DNA of 64,000 bases from Paenibacillus taihuensis. Its GTDB lineage: Bacteria; Bacillota; Bacilli; Paenibacillales; Paenibacillaceae. The notes under the pieces were generated by a model that ran no database searches, was not told where the DNA came from, and saw nothing but the letters and a program-made list of their open reading frames with translations. Shown here piece by piece: positions 6,182-15,913 of this stretch (position 1 is its first letter; every line of letters begins with the position of its first letter). Location of the stretch: contig NZ_QTTN01000035.1 of the NCBI RefSeq assembly GCF_003386535.1, forward strand, positions 1 through 64,000, read 5' to 3'. The position numbers were made by a program, and so were the translations under genes.

Positions 6182-7348
6182 TTAATTCACAGGCTGTTCA
6201 GCCATACCTTCGATAAGAATCTTGGCCACTTCCGGACGGGAGAATTCTGGCGGAGGGCATACGCCATCGCGCAGCAGCGCACGAACCTTCGTACCGGACA
6301 ATGTCAAATGATCCTCTTTGCCGTGCGGGCAAGTTTTGCTCGATGCCATGTTGCCGCACTTCGTGCAGAAGAAGCTGTGTTCAAAATAAAGCGGCTGGAT
6401 ACCGAGATCGTCCGCCGGGAACGAACGAAGCAGCTCTTGCGCTTCATACGTACCGTAGTAATCACCTACACCAGCATGGTCACGTCCAACGATGAAGTGC
6501 GTGCAGCCGTAGTTTTTGCGAACCATCGCATGGAAGATCGCTTCACGCGGGCCAGCATAACGCATTGCTGCCGGGAATACGCCAAGGAACGTACGATCCG
6601 CTGGGTAGTAGTTCTCGAGCAGCGCGATGTAGCTCTTCATCCGAACGTTCGCTGGAACATCATCGGACTTCGTTTCGCCAACAAGCGGGTTCAAGAAGAG
6701 TGCATCTACAATTTCCATTGCACACTTCTGGATATATTCATGAGCACGGTGAACCGGATTACGTGTTTGGAAGCCAACAACTGAGCGCCAGCCCTTCTCC
6801 GCGAAGATCCGTCTTGTTTCAGCCGGGTCAAAATAAAACTCGTTGAATTTCTCCGGCACAGGACGGTTCAGTACAGTAATCGAACCCCCTACGTACGTAG
6901 AAGGACGAGCGTAGAGCTTCGCTACGCCTGGGTGTGCAACATCGTCTGTCTTGAACACATTCACAGCTTCGTGCTTCTGATCAACGTTATAGATGCTCTC
7001 GATCTCGATAACGGCATATACCGTATTATCTTCACCAATAAGCGCTGCACGCTGGCCTGTGGACAGTTCAGCTGCCTTCGCTTCTTCAACGGCAAGTGTA
7101 ATTGGGATACTCCATACTGTGCCGTCTGCAAGCCGCATACGCTCAACAACCGAGCGATAGTCCGCTTCATTAAGGAATCCTGTAAGCGGCGAGAACGCGC
7201 CTACGCCGATCAAATCCAAATCGGAAATAGTCCAATTGTTAATGATGATGGATGGTAACGATGCCGCTTCTGGTAAGAGCGCTTCGCGTTCAGCGCCTGT
7301 TGCGATTCGGTTGACGAGTACGCCGCCATGCGGCTTAATGCTGGTCAT
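6182..7348 (-). CDS. sat: Sulfate adenylyltransferase (ATP sulfurylase)
   Basis: Converts sulfate and ATP to adenosine 5'-phosphosulfate (APS) and pyrophosphate, the first step of assimilatory sulfate reduction in the cytoplasm. The 388-aa product is a full-length single-domain Sat. It shows the PUA-like N-terminal part with [12 protein letters not shown], the nucleotide-binding [11 protein letters not shown] motif, and [15 protein letters not shown] cysteine set near the C-terminus ([18 protein letters not shown]) looks like a zinc site and is shared by the bacterial monomeric type. It follows cysH by 35 nt and forms an operon with it. No APS kinase gene lies beside it, which fits direct reduction of APS. 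Confidence 0.95.
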   Translation of the reverse strand: MTSIKPHGGVLVNRIATGAEREALLPEAASLPSIIINNWTISDLDLIGVGAFSPLTGFLNEADYRSVVERMRLADGTVWSIPITLAVEEAKAAELSTGQRAALIGEDNTVYAVIEIESIYNVDQKHEAVNVFKTDDVAHPGVAKLYARPSTYVGGSITVLNRPVPEKFNEFYFDPAETRRIFAEKGWRSVVGFQTRNPVHRAHEYIQKCAMEIVDALFLNPLVGETKSDDVPANVRMKSYIALLENYYPADRTFLGVFPAAMRYAGPREAIFHAMVRKNYGCTHFIVGRDHAGVGDYYGTYEAQELLRSFPADDLGIQPLYFEHSFFCTKCGNMASSKTCPHGKEDHLTLSGTKVRALLRDGVCPPPEFSRPEVAKILIEGMAEQPVN

Positions 7349-7383
7349 GTATGGGAAACTCCTCTGCTTATTAATTAATTATT

Positions 7384-8076
7384 TTATTTATGCAATCCGC
7401 ACTCTGTTTTCTCTTGACCGGACCAACGTCCTGCACGAGGATCTTCACCTGGCATAACTTGGCGTGTGCAGTATTCGCAGCCGATACTCGGATAGTTGTT
7501 GTCGTGTAGCGGATTGTAGTAAACATTGTTCTCACGGATATAGTTCCAAACATCCTCGGAAGTCCAGTTCGCGATCGGATTGAATTTTACCAATCCGAAC
7601 TTCGTGTCGTACTCGATCTTCTTCGCATTAGCACGAGTCGGCGCTTGGTCACGGCGAATGCCTGTGATCCATGCTTCGTACTTGGACAGGATTTGTGTAA
7701 GTGGATCTACCTTACGAATGTTACAGCATTGAGTTGCATCCGACTTCCACAGCTCTTCGCCGAATTGGACAGCTTGCTCCTCAGGCGTAATGGCTGGCTT
7801 CACTTGAACGAACTTCAGGTTGTAGATCTCTTCCATCTTGTCGCGTGTCTCATACGTTTCTTTAAAGTGGAAGTCCGTATCCAGATAGAAAATATCTGTC
7901 TTCGGGCTAATCTTCTGCAGCATATCGACAAGCACGACATCTTCCGCGCCAAAACTGCATGCAAATGTGATGTTCGGGAATGTTTCTACCGCGAACTTCA
8001 GGATTTCTTGCGGCGTTGCGTTTTCCAGTAGTTCTGCCTGCTCTTTGATGAGCGCTTCTTTTTCAAACAGATTCAT
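7384..8076 (-). CDS. cysH: Assimilatory APS/PAPS reductase CysH
   Basis: Reduces adenylyl sulfate (or phosphoadenylyl sulfate) to sulfite using thioredoxin. The 230-aa product has the PP-loop-like SFGAEDVVLVDM segment and TRRDQAPTR-type arginines (seen as TGIRRDQAPTRANA). It has a CC pair (CCNIRKVDP) plus CEYC, which bind the 4Fe-4S cluster typical of APS-using enzymes. The catalytic C-terminal ECGLHK motif is present. The cysteine set suggests APS is the substrate, which fits the absence of cysC nearby. The start at 8076 has GGAGGGC 8 nt upstream; the earlier Met at 8091 overlaps that site. A sigma-A promoter lies at 8124-8152. Genes for sulfite reductase are not in the window. Confidence 0.93.
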   Translation of the reverse strand: MNLFEKEALIKEQAELLENATPQEILKFAVETFPNITFACSFGAEDVVLVDMLQKISPKTDIFYLDTDFHFKETYETRDKMEEIYNLKFVQVKPAITPEEQAVQFGEELWKSDATQCCNIRKVDPLTQILSKYEAWITGIRRDQAPTRANAKKIEYDTKFGLVKFNPIANWTSEDVWNYIRENNVYYNPLHDNNYPSIGCEYCTRQVMPGEDPRAGRWSGQEKTECGLHK

Positions 8077-8123
8077 GGTGATGCCCTCCATATCTTAATT
8101 CCTAGTAAATCAATCTACATTAA

Positions 8124-8152
8124 ATTATACGTCCATTCTGGAAATTGTTCAA
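8124..8152 (-). promoter_or_regulatory. Promoter of cysH-sat
   Basis: On the minus strand: TTGAAC (8152-8147), 17 bp spacer, TATAAT (8129-8124). The start point should be near 8117, about 40 nt before the cysH ATG. No S-box or T-box structure fits in so short a leader. Any sulfur control would therefore be by a DNA-binding protein; no operator could be assigned. Confidence 0.8.
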
Positions 8153-8177
8153 TGCTTATAAATATGTATATAAATGA

Positions 8178-8212
8178 AAAATGCCCTCTCTGCTTGAACA
8201 GAGAAGGCATTT
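8178..8212 (-). terminator. Terminator of rplM-rpsI
   Basis: The inverted repeat AATGCCTTCTCTG / CAGAGAGGGCATT with a short loop is followed on the minus strand by TTTTTC. It lies right after the rpsI stop and separates the ribosomal pair from cysH-sat. Confidence 0.88.
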
Positions 8213-8223
8213 GATGAAAAATA

Positions 8224-8616
8224 TTAACGTTTCGAGAATTGTGGTGCACGACGAGCTGCTTTAAGACCGTATTTCTTACGTTCTTTCATACGTGGGTCAC
8301 GAGTCAAGAAGCCAGCACGTTTCAGAGCTGGACGGAATTCAGGGTCTGCTTTGAGCAATGCACGGGAAATACCGTGACGGATTGCGCCAGCTTGGCCGGA
8401 GATACCGCCGCCGTGTGCGATTACCAAGATATCGTATTTGCTTGTAGTCTCAGTAAGAGCAAGCGGTTGTTTAACGATCAGCTTCAGTGTTTCCAAACCG
8501 AAGTAGTCATTAAGATCACGTTTGTTGATAATGATTCGTCCTTCACCCGGCACGAGACGTACACGTGCTACAGAGTGTTTACGACGACCGGTTCCATAGT
8601 ATTGAACTTGTGCCAT
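8224..8616 (-). CDS. rpsI: 30S ribosomal protein S9
   Basis: uS9, 130 aa, normal length. Typical [16 protein letters not shown] start, the [19 protein letters not shown] core, and the basic C-terminal tail ending in FSKR that reaches the P-site tRNA in the 30S head. It lies 19 nt after rplM with GGGAGG ahead of its ATG and is cotranscribed with it. A strong terminator follows. Confidence 0.98.
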   Translation of the reverse strand: MAQVQYYGTGRRKHSVARVRLVPGEGRIIINKRDLNDYFGLETLKLIVKQPLALTETTSKYDILVIAHGGGISGQAGAIRHGISRALLKADPEFRPALKRAGFLTRDPRMKERKKYGLKAARRAPQFSKR

Positions 8617-8635
8617 GAAACTGACCTCCCTCTAA

Positions 8636-9073
8636 TTAACCGCGAAGTTCGTAAACTTCTGGATTTTGTGCTTGATGCGGGTGTTCCGATCCTGCATATA
8701 CTTTGAGTTTAAGCTTCATTTTGTCGCCAAGGCGATTTTTAGGAAGCATGCCGTGGATAGCTTGTTCCAGAACGTATTCTGGCTTGTTCTTGATCATGTC
8801 TTGGGCTGGAGTAACTTTCAAACCGCCTTGGTACATGGAGTGACGGTAGTACATTTTGTTTTGCAATTTCTTGCCTGTCAGGTGGATCTTTTCAGCGTTG
8901 ATGACAACTACGAAGTCACCCGTGTCAACGTGAGGTGTAAATTGTGGTTTGTGTTTGCCGCGGATCAGGGCTGCAGCTTCGCTCGCAAGGCGGCCAAGCG
9001 TTTTGCCTTCTGCGTCAATGACGTACCATTTGCGTTCAACTTCATTTGGCTTAGCCATATAGGTAGTGCGCAT
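8636..9073 (-). CDS. rplM: 50S ribosomal protein L13
   Basis: uL13, 145 aa. An early 50S assembly protein; the family signature is seen in [17 protein letters not shown] and GMLPKNRLG. The ATG at 9073 has AAGGAGGAAC upstream. The gene begins the L13-S9 pair and has a promoter (9269-9297) and a leader of nearly 190 nt, in which L13-mediated autoregulation is expected by analogy with other Firmicutes. Confidence 0.98.
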   Translation of the reverse strand: MRTTYMAKPNEVERKWYVIDAEGKTLGRLASEAAALIRGKHKPQFTPHVDTGDFVVVINAEKIHLTGKKLQNKMYYRHSMYQGGLKVTPAQDMIKNKPEYVLEQAIHGMLPKNRLGDKMKLKLKVYAGSEHPHQAQNPEVYELRG

Positions 9074-9084
9074 GGATGTTCCTC

Positions 9085-9262
9085 CTTCTTCATTTCAAAC
9101 AATCGGTTCATTTATGTTGTTATGTGACCTTTAAAGATGATGCTGAATCGACCATCGGTCTCCTCGAGCCAATCATCCGTAAACGGCTCGATTAATCGTC
9201 AAAATACTGATGTTACGCGGCGATCTCAGTCGGGGCTGTGGGAGAGCCACTAAGAAAGCACA
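9085..9262 (-). promoter_or_regulatory. Probable L13 ribosomal-protein leader
   Basis: The untranslated stretch between the promoter and rplM is about 180 nt and rich in potential stems, for example GAGCCGTTTACGGATGATTGGCTC and the GAGACCGATGGTC region. Its place and length match the structured L13 leader known in Firmicutes, which lets L13 repress its own operon. The fold was not computed, so this is a positional assignment. Confidence 0.5.
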
Positions 9263-9268
9263 AGTTAT

Positions 9269-9297
9269 ATTCTACTACAACGAATAGGCAAGTGCAA
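9269..9297 (-). promoter_or_regulatory. Promoter of rplM-rpsI
   Basis: On the minus strand: TTGCAC (9297-9292), 17 bp spacer, TAGAAT (9274-9269). It lies downstream of the truA stop and is consistent with rplM-rpsI having its own start. Confidence 0.65.
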
Positions 9298-9342
9298 GTG
9301 ATTTCTTTGGATACGATGCATGTGAAGAGTTGGAAATACTCA

Positions 9343-10083
9343 TCAATCGTCGTACTCCACTTCCCACAACATAAGTCCGTGAGCCATAGCCGTAGGTCCA
9401 GCTTTAGTGCGGTCCTTGGCAGCTAGAATGCGGACAACATCATCTACATTCCACTTGCCTTCTCCAACTCGCAGAAGCGTTCCTACAATGATTCTTACCA
9501 TGTTGTAAAGGAAACCATCCCCCGTAATGAAGAGATCAAGCTTCCCTTCGCTCTCGTCCAAACGTGCGCTGATCACTGTCCGCGTATGGGTTCGTTTGGT
9601 CGATCGCTGCGATGCGAATGATGTGAAGTCATGCTGGCCTACCAGCTTCGCAAGCGCAGCTCTCATCTCGGGCAGACGAAGAGGCATGGGATAATGAAAT
9701 CGATAATACCGTTCAAAAATATCCGCAAACTTGTTCGTATCGATGGAATACCGATACGTCTTCCGTTTGGCGCTGTAACTGGCATGAAAATCAAGGGGCA
9801 CTTCATCCGCTCTCAGTACCGAAATATCATCCGGAAGTCTGGAATTGAGCGCCAATGCCCAGCGATGCACGGGTATTGGTGATGAAGTCAGGAAGTTGAT
9901 GACTTGTCCACGTGCGTGAACGCCAGCATCTGTTCTTCCTGACGCAGTAATATTTACTTTCTCCCCCGTTAGCACGACAATTGCCTGCTCTAAGACATCT
10001 TGAACCGTGTTACCGATCGGTTGTGTCTGAAAGCCGTGGTAGGACGTTCCTACATAGCTGATGACCATCCGAATGTTCCTCAT
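9343..10083 (-). CDS. truA: tRNA pseudouridine synthase A
   Basis: Makes pseudouridine at positions 38-40 of the tRNA anticodon stem-loop. The 246-aa product has the N-terminal YVGTSYHGFQTQP segment and the catalytic Asp in SGRTDAGVHARGQV. The ARLDESEGKLDLFITGDGFLYNMVRIIVG region is also present. The start at 10083 is backed by AAAGGAGAC 7 nt upstream; the longer frame to 10137 overlaps the rplQ terminator. It sits directly between rplQ and rplM. The ecfA-ecfA'-ecfT transporter genes found at this point in B. subtilis are missing. Confidence 0.96.
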   Translation of the reverse strand: MRNIRMVISYVGTSYHGFQTQPIGNTVQDVLEQAIVVLTGEKVNITASGRTDAGVHARGQVINFLTSSPIPVHRWALALNSRLPDDISVLRADEVPLDFHASYSAKRKTYRYSIDTNKFADIFERYYRFHYPMPLRLPEMRAALAKLVGQHDFTSFASQRSTKRTHTRTVISARLDESEGKLDLFITGDGFLYNMVRIIVGTLLRVGEGKWNVDDVVRILAAKDRTKAGPTAMAHGLMLWEVEYDD

Positions 10084-10119
10084 CCCAAGTCTCCTTTCAC
10101 CGGTGCTCCTAAGGGCAAC

Positions 10120-10145
10120 AAAAAAAGGTGGCCGCAAGGTCCACC
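10120..10145 (-). terminator. Terminator after rplQ
   Basis: On the minus strand, GGTGGACC / GGCCACC (one bulged A, TTGC loop) followed by seven T residues. It lies directly behind the rplQ stop at 10155 and ends the S10-spc-alpha superoperon before truA. Confidence 0.8.
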
Positions 10146-10154
10146 CTTCGTTTG

Positions 10155-10523
10155 CTACGCGCGGTCTACCAGTTCCAAGTAAACCATAGGCGCCGCGTCA
10201 CCGCGACGAGGTCCTAGCTTCAAGATACGCGTATAGCCGCCTGGACGCTCCGAGTAACGAGTTGCCAGTTCTGAGAACAATTTTTGGATTGCATCTTGCT
10301 CACCTGCAGCAAGAGACTCACGGCGAACGAAAGCTGCAACTTGACGACGCGCGTGAAGATCACCGCGTTTAGCAAGCGTGATCAGCTTCTCAGCGATTGG
10401 ACGAAGTTCTTTCGCTTTCGCCTCAGTCGTTTGAATACGCTCATACAAGAACAAGTCAGTAACGAGATCGCGGAACAATGCTTTCCGGGAGCTAGCGTCA
10501 CGGCTCAATTTTGAATATGCCAT
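10155..10523 (-). CDS. rplQ: 50S ribosomal protein L17
   Basis: bL17, 122 aa, near the 50S exit-tunnel outlet. The conserved [20 protein letters not shown] start and the [21 protein letters not shown] signature are present. It is the last gene of the alpha cluster, 52 nt after rpoA, and is followed by a clear terminator. Confidence 0.98.
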   Translation of the reverse strand: MAYSKLSRDASSRKALFRDLVTDLFLYERIQTTEAKAKELRPIAEKLITLAKRGDLHARRQVAAFVRRESLAAGEQDAIQKLFSELATRYSERPGGYTRILKLGPRRGDAAPMVYLELVDRA

Positions 10524-10575
10524 TCGAATTTCCCCTCCTTAAAACAGTCTATAGACCTCTAGTCTGTGCTGCTTT

Positions 10576-11520
10576 CTATTCTTCCATGCGGAGGCCAAGA
10601 CCAAGTTCTTCAAGCTTCTCTTGAACTTCTTCCAAAGACTTGCGTCCGAGGTTACGGACTTTCATCATGTCTTCTTCCGTCTTCGTGATCAGCTCTTGAA
10701 CGGTGTTGATACCTGCACGTTTGAGACAGTTATAAGAACGCACGGACAGATCGAGTTCTTCGATCGTCATCTCGAGCACTTTCTCTTTCTTGTCTTCTTC
10801 TTTTTCAACCATGATCTCAGCATCTTTCGCTTCGTCAGTCAGACCAACGAACAGATCCAGATGCTCAGTCAAAATTTTGGCGCCGAGGCTGACTGCCTCT
10901 TCCGGACGAATGCTTCCGTCAGTCCAAACTTCAAGTGTGAGCTTATCGTAGTTAGTCACTTGACCAACACGTGTATTCTCAATCGAGTAGTTTACACGAG
11001 TAATCGGCGTGTAGATCGAATCAACAGGGATAACGCCGATAGGCTGATCTTCCCGTTTGTTGCGATCTGCTTGCACATAACCGCGTCCGCGGTTAGCAAA
11101 TACTCGCATGTGAAGACGTGCACCGGAGGCCAGCGTCGCGATATGAAGATCAGGGCTTAAAATCTCGACATCGCTGTCTGCGCGAATATCGCCAGCCGTA
11201 ACGTTGCCTTCACCTTCCGCATCAATTTCCAATACCTTCTCTTCGTCGGAATGGATTTTTAGCGAGAGGCCTTTGAGATTCAGGATGATTTCAGTAACAT
11301 CTTCCATCACACCTGGAACCGTAGAGAACTCATGAAGAACACCATCGATTTGAACAGATGTTACCGCTGCGCCAGGCAGCGACGACAACAGAATTCTACG
11401 AAGGGAATTCCCAAGCGTTGCTCCGTATCCACGTTCAAGCGGTTCAACGACGAACCGTCCGTAAGTGCCATCCTCATTCAGTTCTACGGTTTCGATTTTC
11501 GGCTTTTCGATCTCAATCAC
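10576..11520 (-). CDS. rpoA: DNA-directed RNA polymerase subunit alpha
   Basis: The alpha subunit starts RNA polymerase assembly (the dimer recruits beta and beta') and binds UP elements and activators through its C-terminal domain. The 314-aa product has the N-terminal dimerisation domain ([23 protein letters not shown] region), a flexible acidic/Lys-rich linker near residues 230-245, and the C-terminal helix-hairpin-helix domain ([19 protein letters not shown]). Length and sequence are standard. It follows rpsK by about 130 nt, the widest gap in the alpha cluster, so a secondary promoter or processing site there is possible. Confidence 0.98.
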   Translation of the reverse strand: MIEIEKPKIETVELNEDGTYGRFVVEPLERGYGATLGNSLRRILLSSLPGAAVTSVQIDGVLHEFSTVPGVMEDVTEIILNLKGLSLKIHSDEEKVLEIDAEGEGNVTAGDIRADSDVEILSPDLHIATLASGARLHMRVFANRGRGYVQADRNKREDQPIGVIPVDSIYTPITRVNYSIENTRVGQVTNYDKLTLEVWTDGSIRPEEAVSLGAKILTEHLDLFVGLTDEAKDAEIMVEKEEDKKEKVLEMTIEELDLSVRSYNCLKRAGINTVQELITKTEEDMMKVRNLGRKSLEEVQEKLEELGLGLRMEE

Positions 11521-11648
11521 TAATAGAACCCTCCCTCAAAACGTCGCTCCGTTACCATTATCGCGATTGTAAGTCAAATCATGTAGTATGGCAAACCTTC
11601 ACAACCATTATTCACAAGTTGGATTAATTTGATACCACAAAATTTGGA

Positions 11649-12044
11649 CTATACGCGACGACGTTTTGGCGGGCGGCATCCGTTATGTGGAACCGGAGTT
11701 ACGTCTTTAATAAGGTTAACTTCCAGACCAGTTGCTTGAAGCGAACGAATTGCTGCTTCACGACCAGCGCCTGGGCCTTTAACCATTACCTCGACCGTTT
11801 TCATACCGTGTTCCATTGCCGCTTTAGCTGCGGATTCAGCAGCCATTTGAGCTGCATAAGGCGTGCTCTTACGGGAACCTTTAAAGCCGAGGTTACCCGA
11901 GCTTGCCCAAGAAATCGCGTTTCCGTGCGGATCTGTAATCGTTACGATCGTATTATTGAATGTCGAGCGGATGTGCGCTACGCCAGAATCAATATTTTTA
12001 CGGTCACGACGTTTCGTACGCACCACTTTTTTTGGTTTAGCCAT
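11649..12044 (-). CDS. rpsK: 30S ribosomal protein S11
   Basis: uS11, 131 aa, in the 30S platform near the mRNA exit. It carries the [18 protein letters not shown] segment and the C-terminal [17 protein letters not shown] signature. It follows rpsM by 19 nt and precedes rpoA, the usual alpha-cluster order; rpsD is absent from this cluster, as in Bacillus. Confidence 0.98.
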   Translation of the reverse strand: MAKPKKVVRTKRRDRKNIDSGVAHIRSTFNNTIVTITDPHGNAISWASSGNLGFKGSRKSTPYAAQMAAESAAKAAMEHGMKTVEVMVKGPGAGREAAIRSLQATGLEVNLIKDVTPVPHNGCRPPKRRRV

Positions 12045-12063
12045 TATCGGTTATCCCTCCTTC

Positions 12064-12432
12064 TTATTTCTTCTTGTTCGCTACAGTCCGGCGAGGACCT
12101 TTACGCGTACGAGCATTTGTTTTAGTCCGTTGACCACGAACCGGAAGACCACGACGGTGACGAACACCACGGTAGCAACCGATTTCGATCAGACGTTTGA
12201 TGTTAAGCGAGATCTCACGACGAAGGTCGCCTTCAACTTTAACAGTCTTGTCGATTGTTTCACGAAGTTGGCTAACTTCATCTTCAGTCAGATCGCGAAC
12301 GCGAGTATTTTCGCTAATACCAGTCGTTTCCAGGATCTTGTTAGCAGTTGTTCTGCCGATACCGAAGATGTACGTTAGAGCGATGACAACGCGCTTATCA
12401 CGCGGTAAGTCTACACCAGCAATACGTGCCAT
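12064..12432 (-). CDS. rpsM: 30S ribosomal protein S13
   Basis: uS13, 122 aa, in the 30S head, contacting the P-site tRNA and the bridge to the 50S. It starts [15 protein letters not shown] and ends with the basic [19 protein letters not shown] tail. It lies between rpmJ and rpsK with a good AGGAGG site. Confidence 0.98.
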   Translation of the reverse strand: MARIAGVDLPRDKRVVIALTYIFGIGRTTANKILETTGISENTRVRDLTEDEVSQLRETIDKTVKVEGDLRREISLNIKRLIEIGCYRGVRHRRGLPVRGQRTKTNARTRKGPRRTVANKKK

Positions 12433-12449
12433 GTACCGTTATTCCTCCT

Positions 12450-12608
<159 letters not shown>

Positions 12609-12824
12609 CTACTTCCGATAGGTAATGCGTCCTCTTGACAAATCATAAGGTGACAACTGAATGACTACTTTATCTCCTGTCAGAATACGGATGAAATGCA
12701 TTCTGAGCTTGCCCGATACGTGAGCGAGAATCTGGTGTCCGTTCTCCAGTTCCACCTTGAACATGGCGTTAGGTAGTGGTTCAATAACCGTACCTTCGAC
12801 TTCAATGACGTCTTCTTTAGCCAA
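12609..12824 (-). CDS. infA: Translation initiation factor IF-1
   Basis: IF-1, 71 aa, a single S1/OB-fold domain that blocks the A site during initiation. The sequence begins [20 protein letters not shown] and contains the conserved [17 protein letters not shown] core. Its ATG lies 2 nt after the stop of the KOW-domain gene, so the two are translationally linked. Confidence 0.98.
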   Translation of the reverse strand: MAKEDVIEVEGTVIEPLPNAMFKVELENGHQILAHVSGKLRMHFIRILTGDKVVIQLSPYDLSRGRITYRK

Positions 12825-12826
12825 AG

Positions 12827-13117
12827 TCAGTCTCCTTTCCCTTGCAGAGCCTTCTGAATAGCATAACGCAATTTTGCGTTTGTTACACGGCCGGTTTCCC
12901 GCATGCTGTCAGCCACTTCTGGACTGACGACCGGTTGCATCAGAAGATGCAGTACGTTCTTCTTCTTCGATTGATCGAAGCGCCGCTTGTCGCCGTCTGC
13001 TACAAGAACAAAACGTTCATCCAGAACCTGAATGATAACGGCATATGAGCCTGCGTCTTTCCCCCGAAGCACCTTCACAAGTCGACCGATCTCCGGCATA
13101 TATTCCAATGCGCTCAA
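12827..13117 (-). CDS. KOW-domain RNA-binding protein (YbzG-like, L14e-like)
   Basis: A 96-aa protein with an N-terminal KOW/SH3-like domain ([20 protein letters not shown]) and a basic stretch [12 protein letters not shown]. It is the small protein usually found between map and infA in Bacillus-type genomes and is related to the archaeal/eukaryotic L14e family. RNA or ribosome binding is likely; the exact role is not established. The start is a TTG at 13117 whose TTGA overlaps the TGA stop of map, with GGGAG 8 nt upstream; an ATG at 13099 is the alternative. Confidence 0.85.
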   Translation of the reverse strand: MSALEYMPEIGRLVKVLRGKDAGSYAVIIQVLDERFVLVADGDKRRFDQSKKKNVLHLLMQPVVSPEVADSMRETGRVTNAKLRYAIQKALQGKGD

Positions 13118-13875
13118 CCTGCCTGCTCCCTGGATAGGGTTAATATTTCGCAGCCATCTTCAGTTACAGCCACCGTATGCTCGAAGTGAGCACACCATGA
13201 ACCGTCTTCCGTAACGACTGTCCAATTATCCTCCAGAGTACGCACATATCGCTCACCGATGTTGACCATCGGCTCAATCGCCAGAACCATTCCTGGTTTA
13301 AGACGAGGTCCGCGATCGGGTAATCCGTAGTTCGGAATTTCAGGTTCTTCATGGAGGTCTGCACCAATACCATGACCGACAAACTCACGAACAACAGATA
13401 AACCAGCAGCTTCGATCACTTGTTGAATCGCATGCGAGATGGTAAACAAACGAACATCCGGCTTCACGAGTGCGAGTCCTGCATACAGTGACTGTTCTGT
13501 AATGTCGAGCAGCCGCTTTGACTCTTCACTTATCTCGCCCACACCATAGGTCCATGCCGAATCGCCATGATACCCTTTGTACTGTGCGCCGATATCAATA
13601 CTGATGACGTCGCCGTCGTTCAGTTTGCGTGGTCCAGGAATGCCGTGTACCAGCTCATTGTTTACAGAAGCGCAGATGCTGGCAGGAAATTGATTGTACC
13701 CTTTGAAAGAAGGTATGGCGTCCTGACTGCGAATGTACGATTCAGCAATTTCGTCCAATTCCTTGGTGGTTACACCTGGGCGAATCGCTTGTTTAAGCAA
13801 TCGATGCGTTTCCGCAACAATTTGACCAGCTCTTCTCATATATTGCAATTCCGAATCGGATTTGCATATGATCAT
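13114..13875 (-). CDS. map: Methionine aminopeptidase
   Basis: Type I methionine aminopeptidase, 253 aa; removes the initiator methionine from new proteins. Metal ligands can be placed in [17 protein letters not shown] (two Asp), [19 protein letters not shown] (His, Glu) and [12 protein letters not shown], plus the final Glu region [12 protein letters not shown]. Its ATG overlaps the adk stop (ATGA), and its own stop overlaps the start of the next gene, so adk-map-KOW-infA is tightly coupled. Confidence 0.97.
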   Translation of the reverse strand: MIICKSDSELQYMRRAGQIVAETHRLLKQAIRPGVTTKELDEIAESYIRSQDAIPSFKGYNQFPASICASVNNELVHGIPGPRKLNDGDVISIDIGAQYKGYHGDSAWTYGVGEISEESKRLLDITEQSLYAGLALVKPDVRLFTISHAIQQVIEAAGLSVVREFVGHGIGADLHEEPEIPNYGLPDRGPRLKPGMVLAIEPMVNIGERYVRTLEDNWTVVTEDGSWCAHFEHTVAVTEDGCEILTLSREQAG

Positions 13876-14525
13876 TCCGCTGTTCCCCGTAGGCAGCTTA
13901 CGATCTCAGCCGTAACTTCGTCGATTTCCCTCTCGCCGTCTACTTCACACAAAACGCCTTTGTTCGAGTAGTACTCGAGCAATGGAGCCGTTTTGGAGAT
14001 GTATTCGTCAAGACGCGTGCCTACTTTTGCTTCCGTATCGTCTGACCGCTGATACAGCTCGCCGCCGCATTTATCACAAACGCCTTCTTGCTTCGGCGGG
14101 TTGAACATAACATGGTACGTGGAGCCGCATGATTTACAAATGCGACGACCGGTCAGACGCGCAAGCAGTAGACCGCGGTCAACCTTGAGGTTAACGACGT
14201 GATCGATACTGCGTCCCATTTCAGCCAACATCCCGTCCAGCGCCTCAGCTTGCTGAAGCGTGCGTGGAAAACCGTCAAGCAGGAAGCCTATGTTGCAATC
14301 CTCTTGCGCAAGGCGGTCACGAACGATGCCGTTCGTAATTTCATCGGGAACAAGAAGACCTTGATCCACGAATTCTTTCGCCTTCACACCAAGTGGAGTG
14401 CCTTGCTTCATTGCCAAACGGAAAGCATCGCCAGTGGAGATATGCGGTACTTTGAAAGTATCCACAATACGTTCCGCCTGTGTGCCTTTACCTGCGCCTG
14501 GAGGGCCCATGAATAAGATGTTCAT
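13872..14525 (-). CDS. adk: Adenylate kinase
   Basis: Interconverts AMP, ADP and ATP. The 217-aa product has the P-loop [10 protein letters not shown] (residues 7-16), the [15 protein letters not shown] segment and a long-form LID. Four cysteines there (CKSCG and CDKCG) form the zinc site typical of Gram-positive enzymes. The start at 14525 (MNILFMGPP) has GCGAGGAA upstream; the longer frame to 14576 would put 17 extra residues before the nucleotide-binding strand and is rejected. It lies between secY and map as in other Firmicutes. Confidence 0.97.
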   Translation of the reverse strand: MNILFMGPPGAGKGTQAERIVDTFKVPHISTGDAFRLAMKQGTPLGVKAKEFVDQGLLVPDEITNGIVRDRLAQEDCNIGFLLDGFPRTLQQAEALDGMLAEMGRSIDHVVNLKVDRGLLLARLTGRRICKSCGSTYHVMFNPPKQEGVCDKCGGELYQRSDDTEAKVGTRLDEYISKTAPLLEYYSNKGVLCEVDGEREIDEVTAEIVSCLRGTAE

Positions 14526-14611
14526 TAGCGTGTTCCTCGCTTTAAACATAATAGGCTCGGCCGGGTCCCGCCACATGCTACATGCGCGGAAGCCCGCTAG
14601 CGAACCTATAG

Positions 14612-15913
14612 TTATTTATTGATAAACCCTTTGTAGTGGCGCTTGATCAATTGCGTCTCGATCTGCTTCATCGTATCCAATGCAACACCGATAACGATTA
14701 GCAGCGATGTACCGCCCAGCTTAACGTCACGAGGCAGATCTGCGAGCGTACCGAACAGAACCGGCAGGATCGAGATAAGCGACAAGAAAATCGCACCGCT
14801 GAGCGTGATACGCGACATGACGCGTGTAATGTAAGAGGATGTTGGTTTACCTGGGCGAATACCTGGGATATAACCGCCATTCTTCTTCATTTGATCAGCC
14901 ATCTGCACCGGATTGATTTGCACGAACGTGTAGAAGAACGTGAAAGCTACAATCAGAATTACATACAACACCATACCAAGCGGTTTGTCGTAAGGCATGT
15001 GTTCTTGAACCCATCTTGCCCAAGAGTGTGTCGACCAGAAGTTCGCGATCGTGATCGGGAACATCAGCAGCGACACAGCGAAGATTACCGGAATAACCCC
15101 TGCGCCGTTAACTTTGAGCGGAATGTGTGTCGATTGACCACCGTACATTTTCCGACCAACTACGCGTTTAGCGTATTGAACCGGAATTTTACGAATCCCT
15201 TGTTGAACGAAGATAACCCCGACTACGATTGCAATGATTGCAATAATAATCGCAACTACCTTAATGATGTTGAGGAAGAGCGAACCTTGCACATCCACGA
15301 ACTCTTGTTGGTAAATCGAACGCGCATGTGAAGGAATTCTTGCTACGATACCGGCGAAGATCAGGACCGAAATCCCGTTACCGATGCCTTTCTCTGTGAT
15401 TTGCTCTCCGAGCCACATGAGGAAGGCAGTTCCTGCCGTAAGGATTATCGCAATCATAATATAATCCGTATACGTCGCATTAGGAATCATATCGAGCGAG
15501 TAGAGCCGATTGAAACCGATCGCTGTACCGAAACCTTGGACAAGACCAAGAATAACGGTACCGTAACGAGTAATTTGAGCAAGCTTACGTTTTCCGTTCT
15601 CGCCTTCTTTCGCCCATTCAGCGAATTTAGGAATTACGTCCATCGACAACAATTGTACGATGATCGATGAGGTGATGTAAGGCATGATCCCGATCGCGAA
15701 AATCGAGAACTGGAACAGTGCCCCACCGGAGAACGTATTAAGCAAACCAAACAACTCAGAACCGGCCTGATCCGTTTGCGTAAATACATCTTTATCTACA
15801 CCAGGAACCGGGATAAAAGAACCGATTCGGTAAACGAGCAAGATGAACAAAGTGAACAGGATCCGCTTGCGAAGGTCTTCCACTTTCCAAATGTTGGACA
15901 CGGTCTTGAACAA
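14612..15913 (-). CDS. secY: Protein translocase subunit SecY
   Basis: The pore subunit of the Sec channel in the cytoplasmic membrane. The 433-aa product shows ten hydrophobic segments, the plug region after GVDKDVF, and the conserved MPYITSSIIVQLL and GIRPGKPTSSYI motifs. The partner secE is at 42267 in this window. Its ATG follows the rplO stop directly (stop at 15914), so translation of the two is coupled. Confidence 0.98.
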   Translation of the reverse strand: MFKTVSNIWKVEDLRKRILFTLFILLVYRIGSFIPVPGVDKDVFTQTDQAGSELFGLLNTFSGGALFQFSIFAIGIMPYITSSIIVQLLSMDVIPKFAEWAKEGENGKRKLAQITRYGTVILGLVQGFGTAIGFNRLYSLDMIPNATYTDYIMIAIILTAGTAFLMWLGEQITEKGIGNGISVLIFAGIVARIPSHARSIYQQEFVDVQGSLFLNIIKVVAIIIAIIAIVVGVIFVQQGIRKIPVQYAKRVVGRKMYGGQSTHIPLKVNGAGVIPVIFAVSLLMFPITIANFWSTHSWARWVQEHMPYDKPLGMVLYVILIVAFTFFYTFVQINPVQMADQMKKNGGYIPGIRPGKPTSSYITRVMSRITLSGAIFLSLISILPVLFGTLADLPRDVKLGGTSLLIVIGVALDTMKQIETQLIKRHYKGFINK

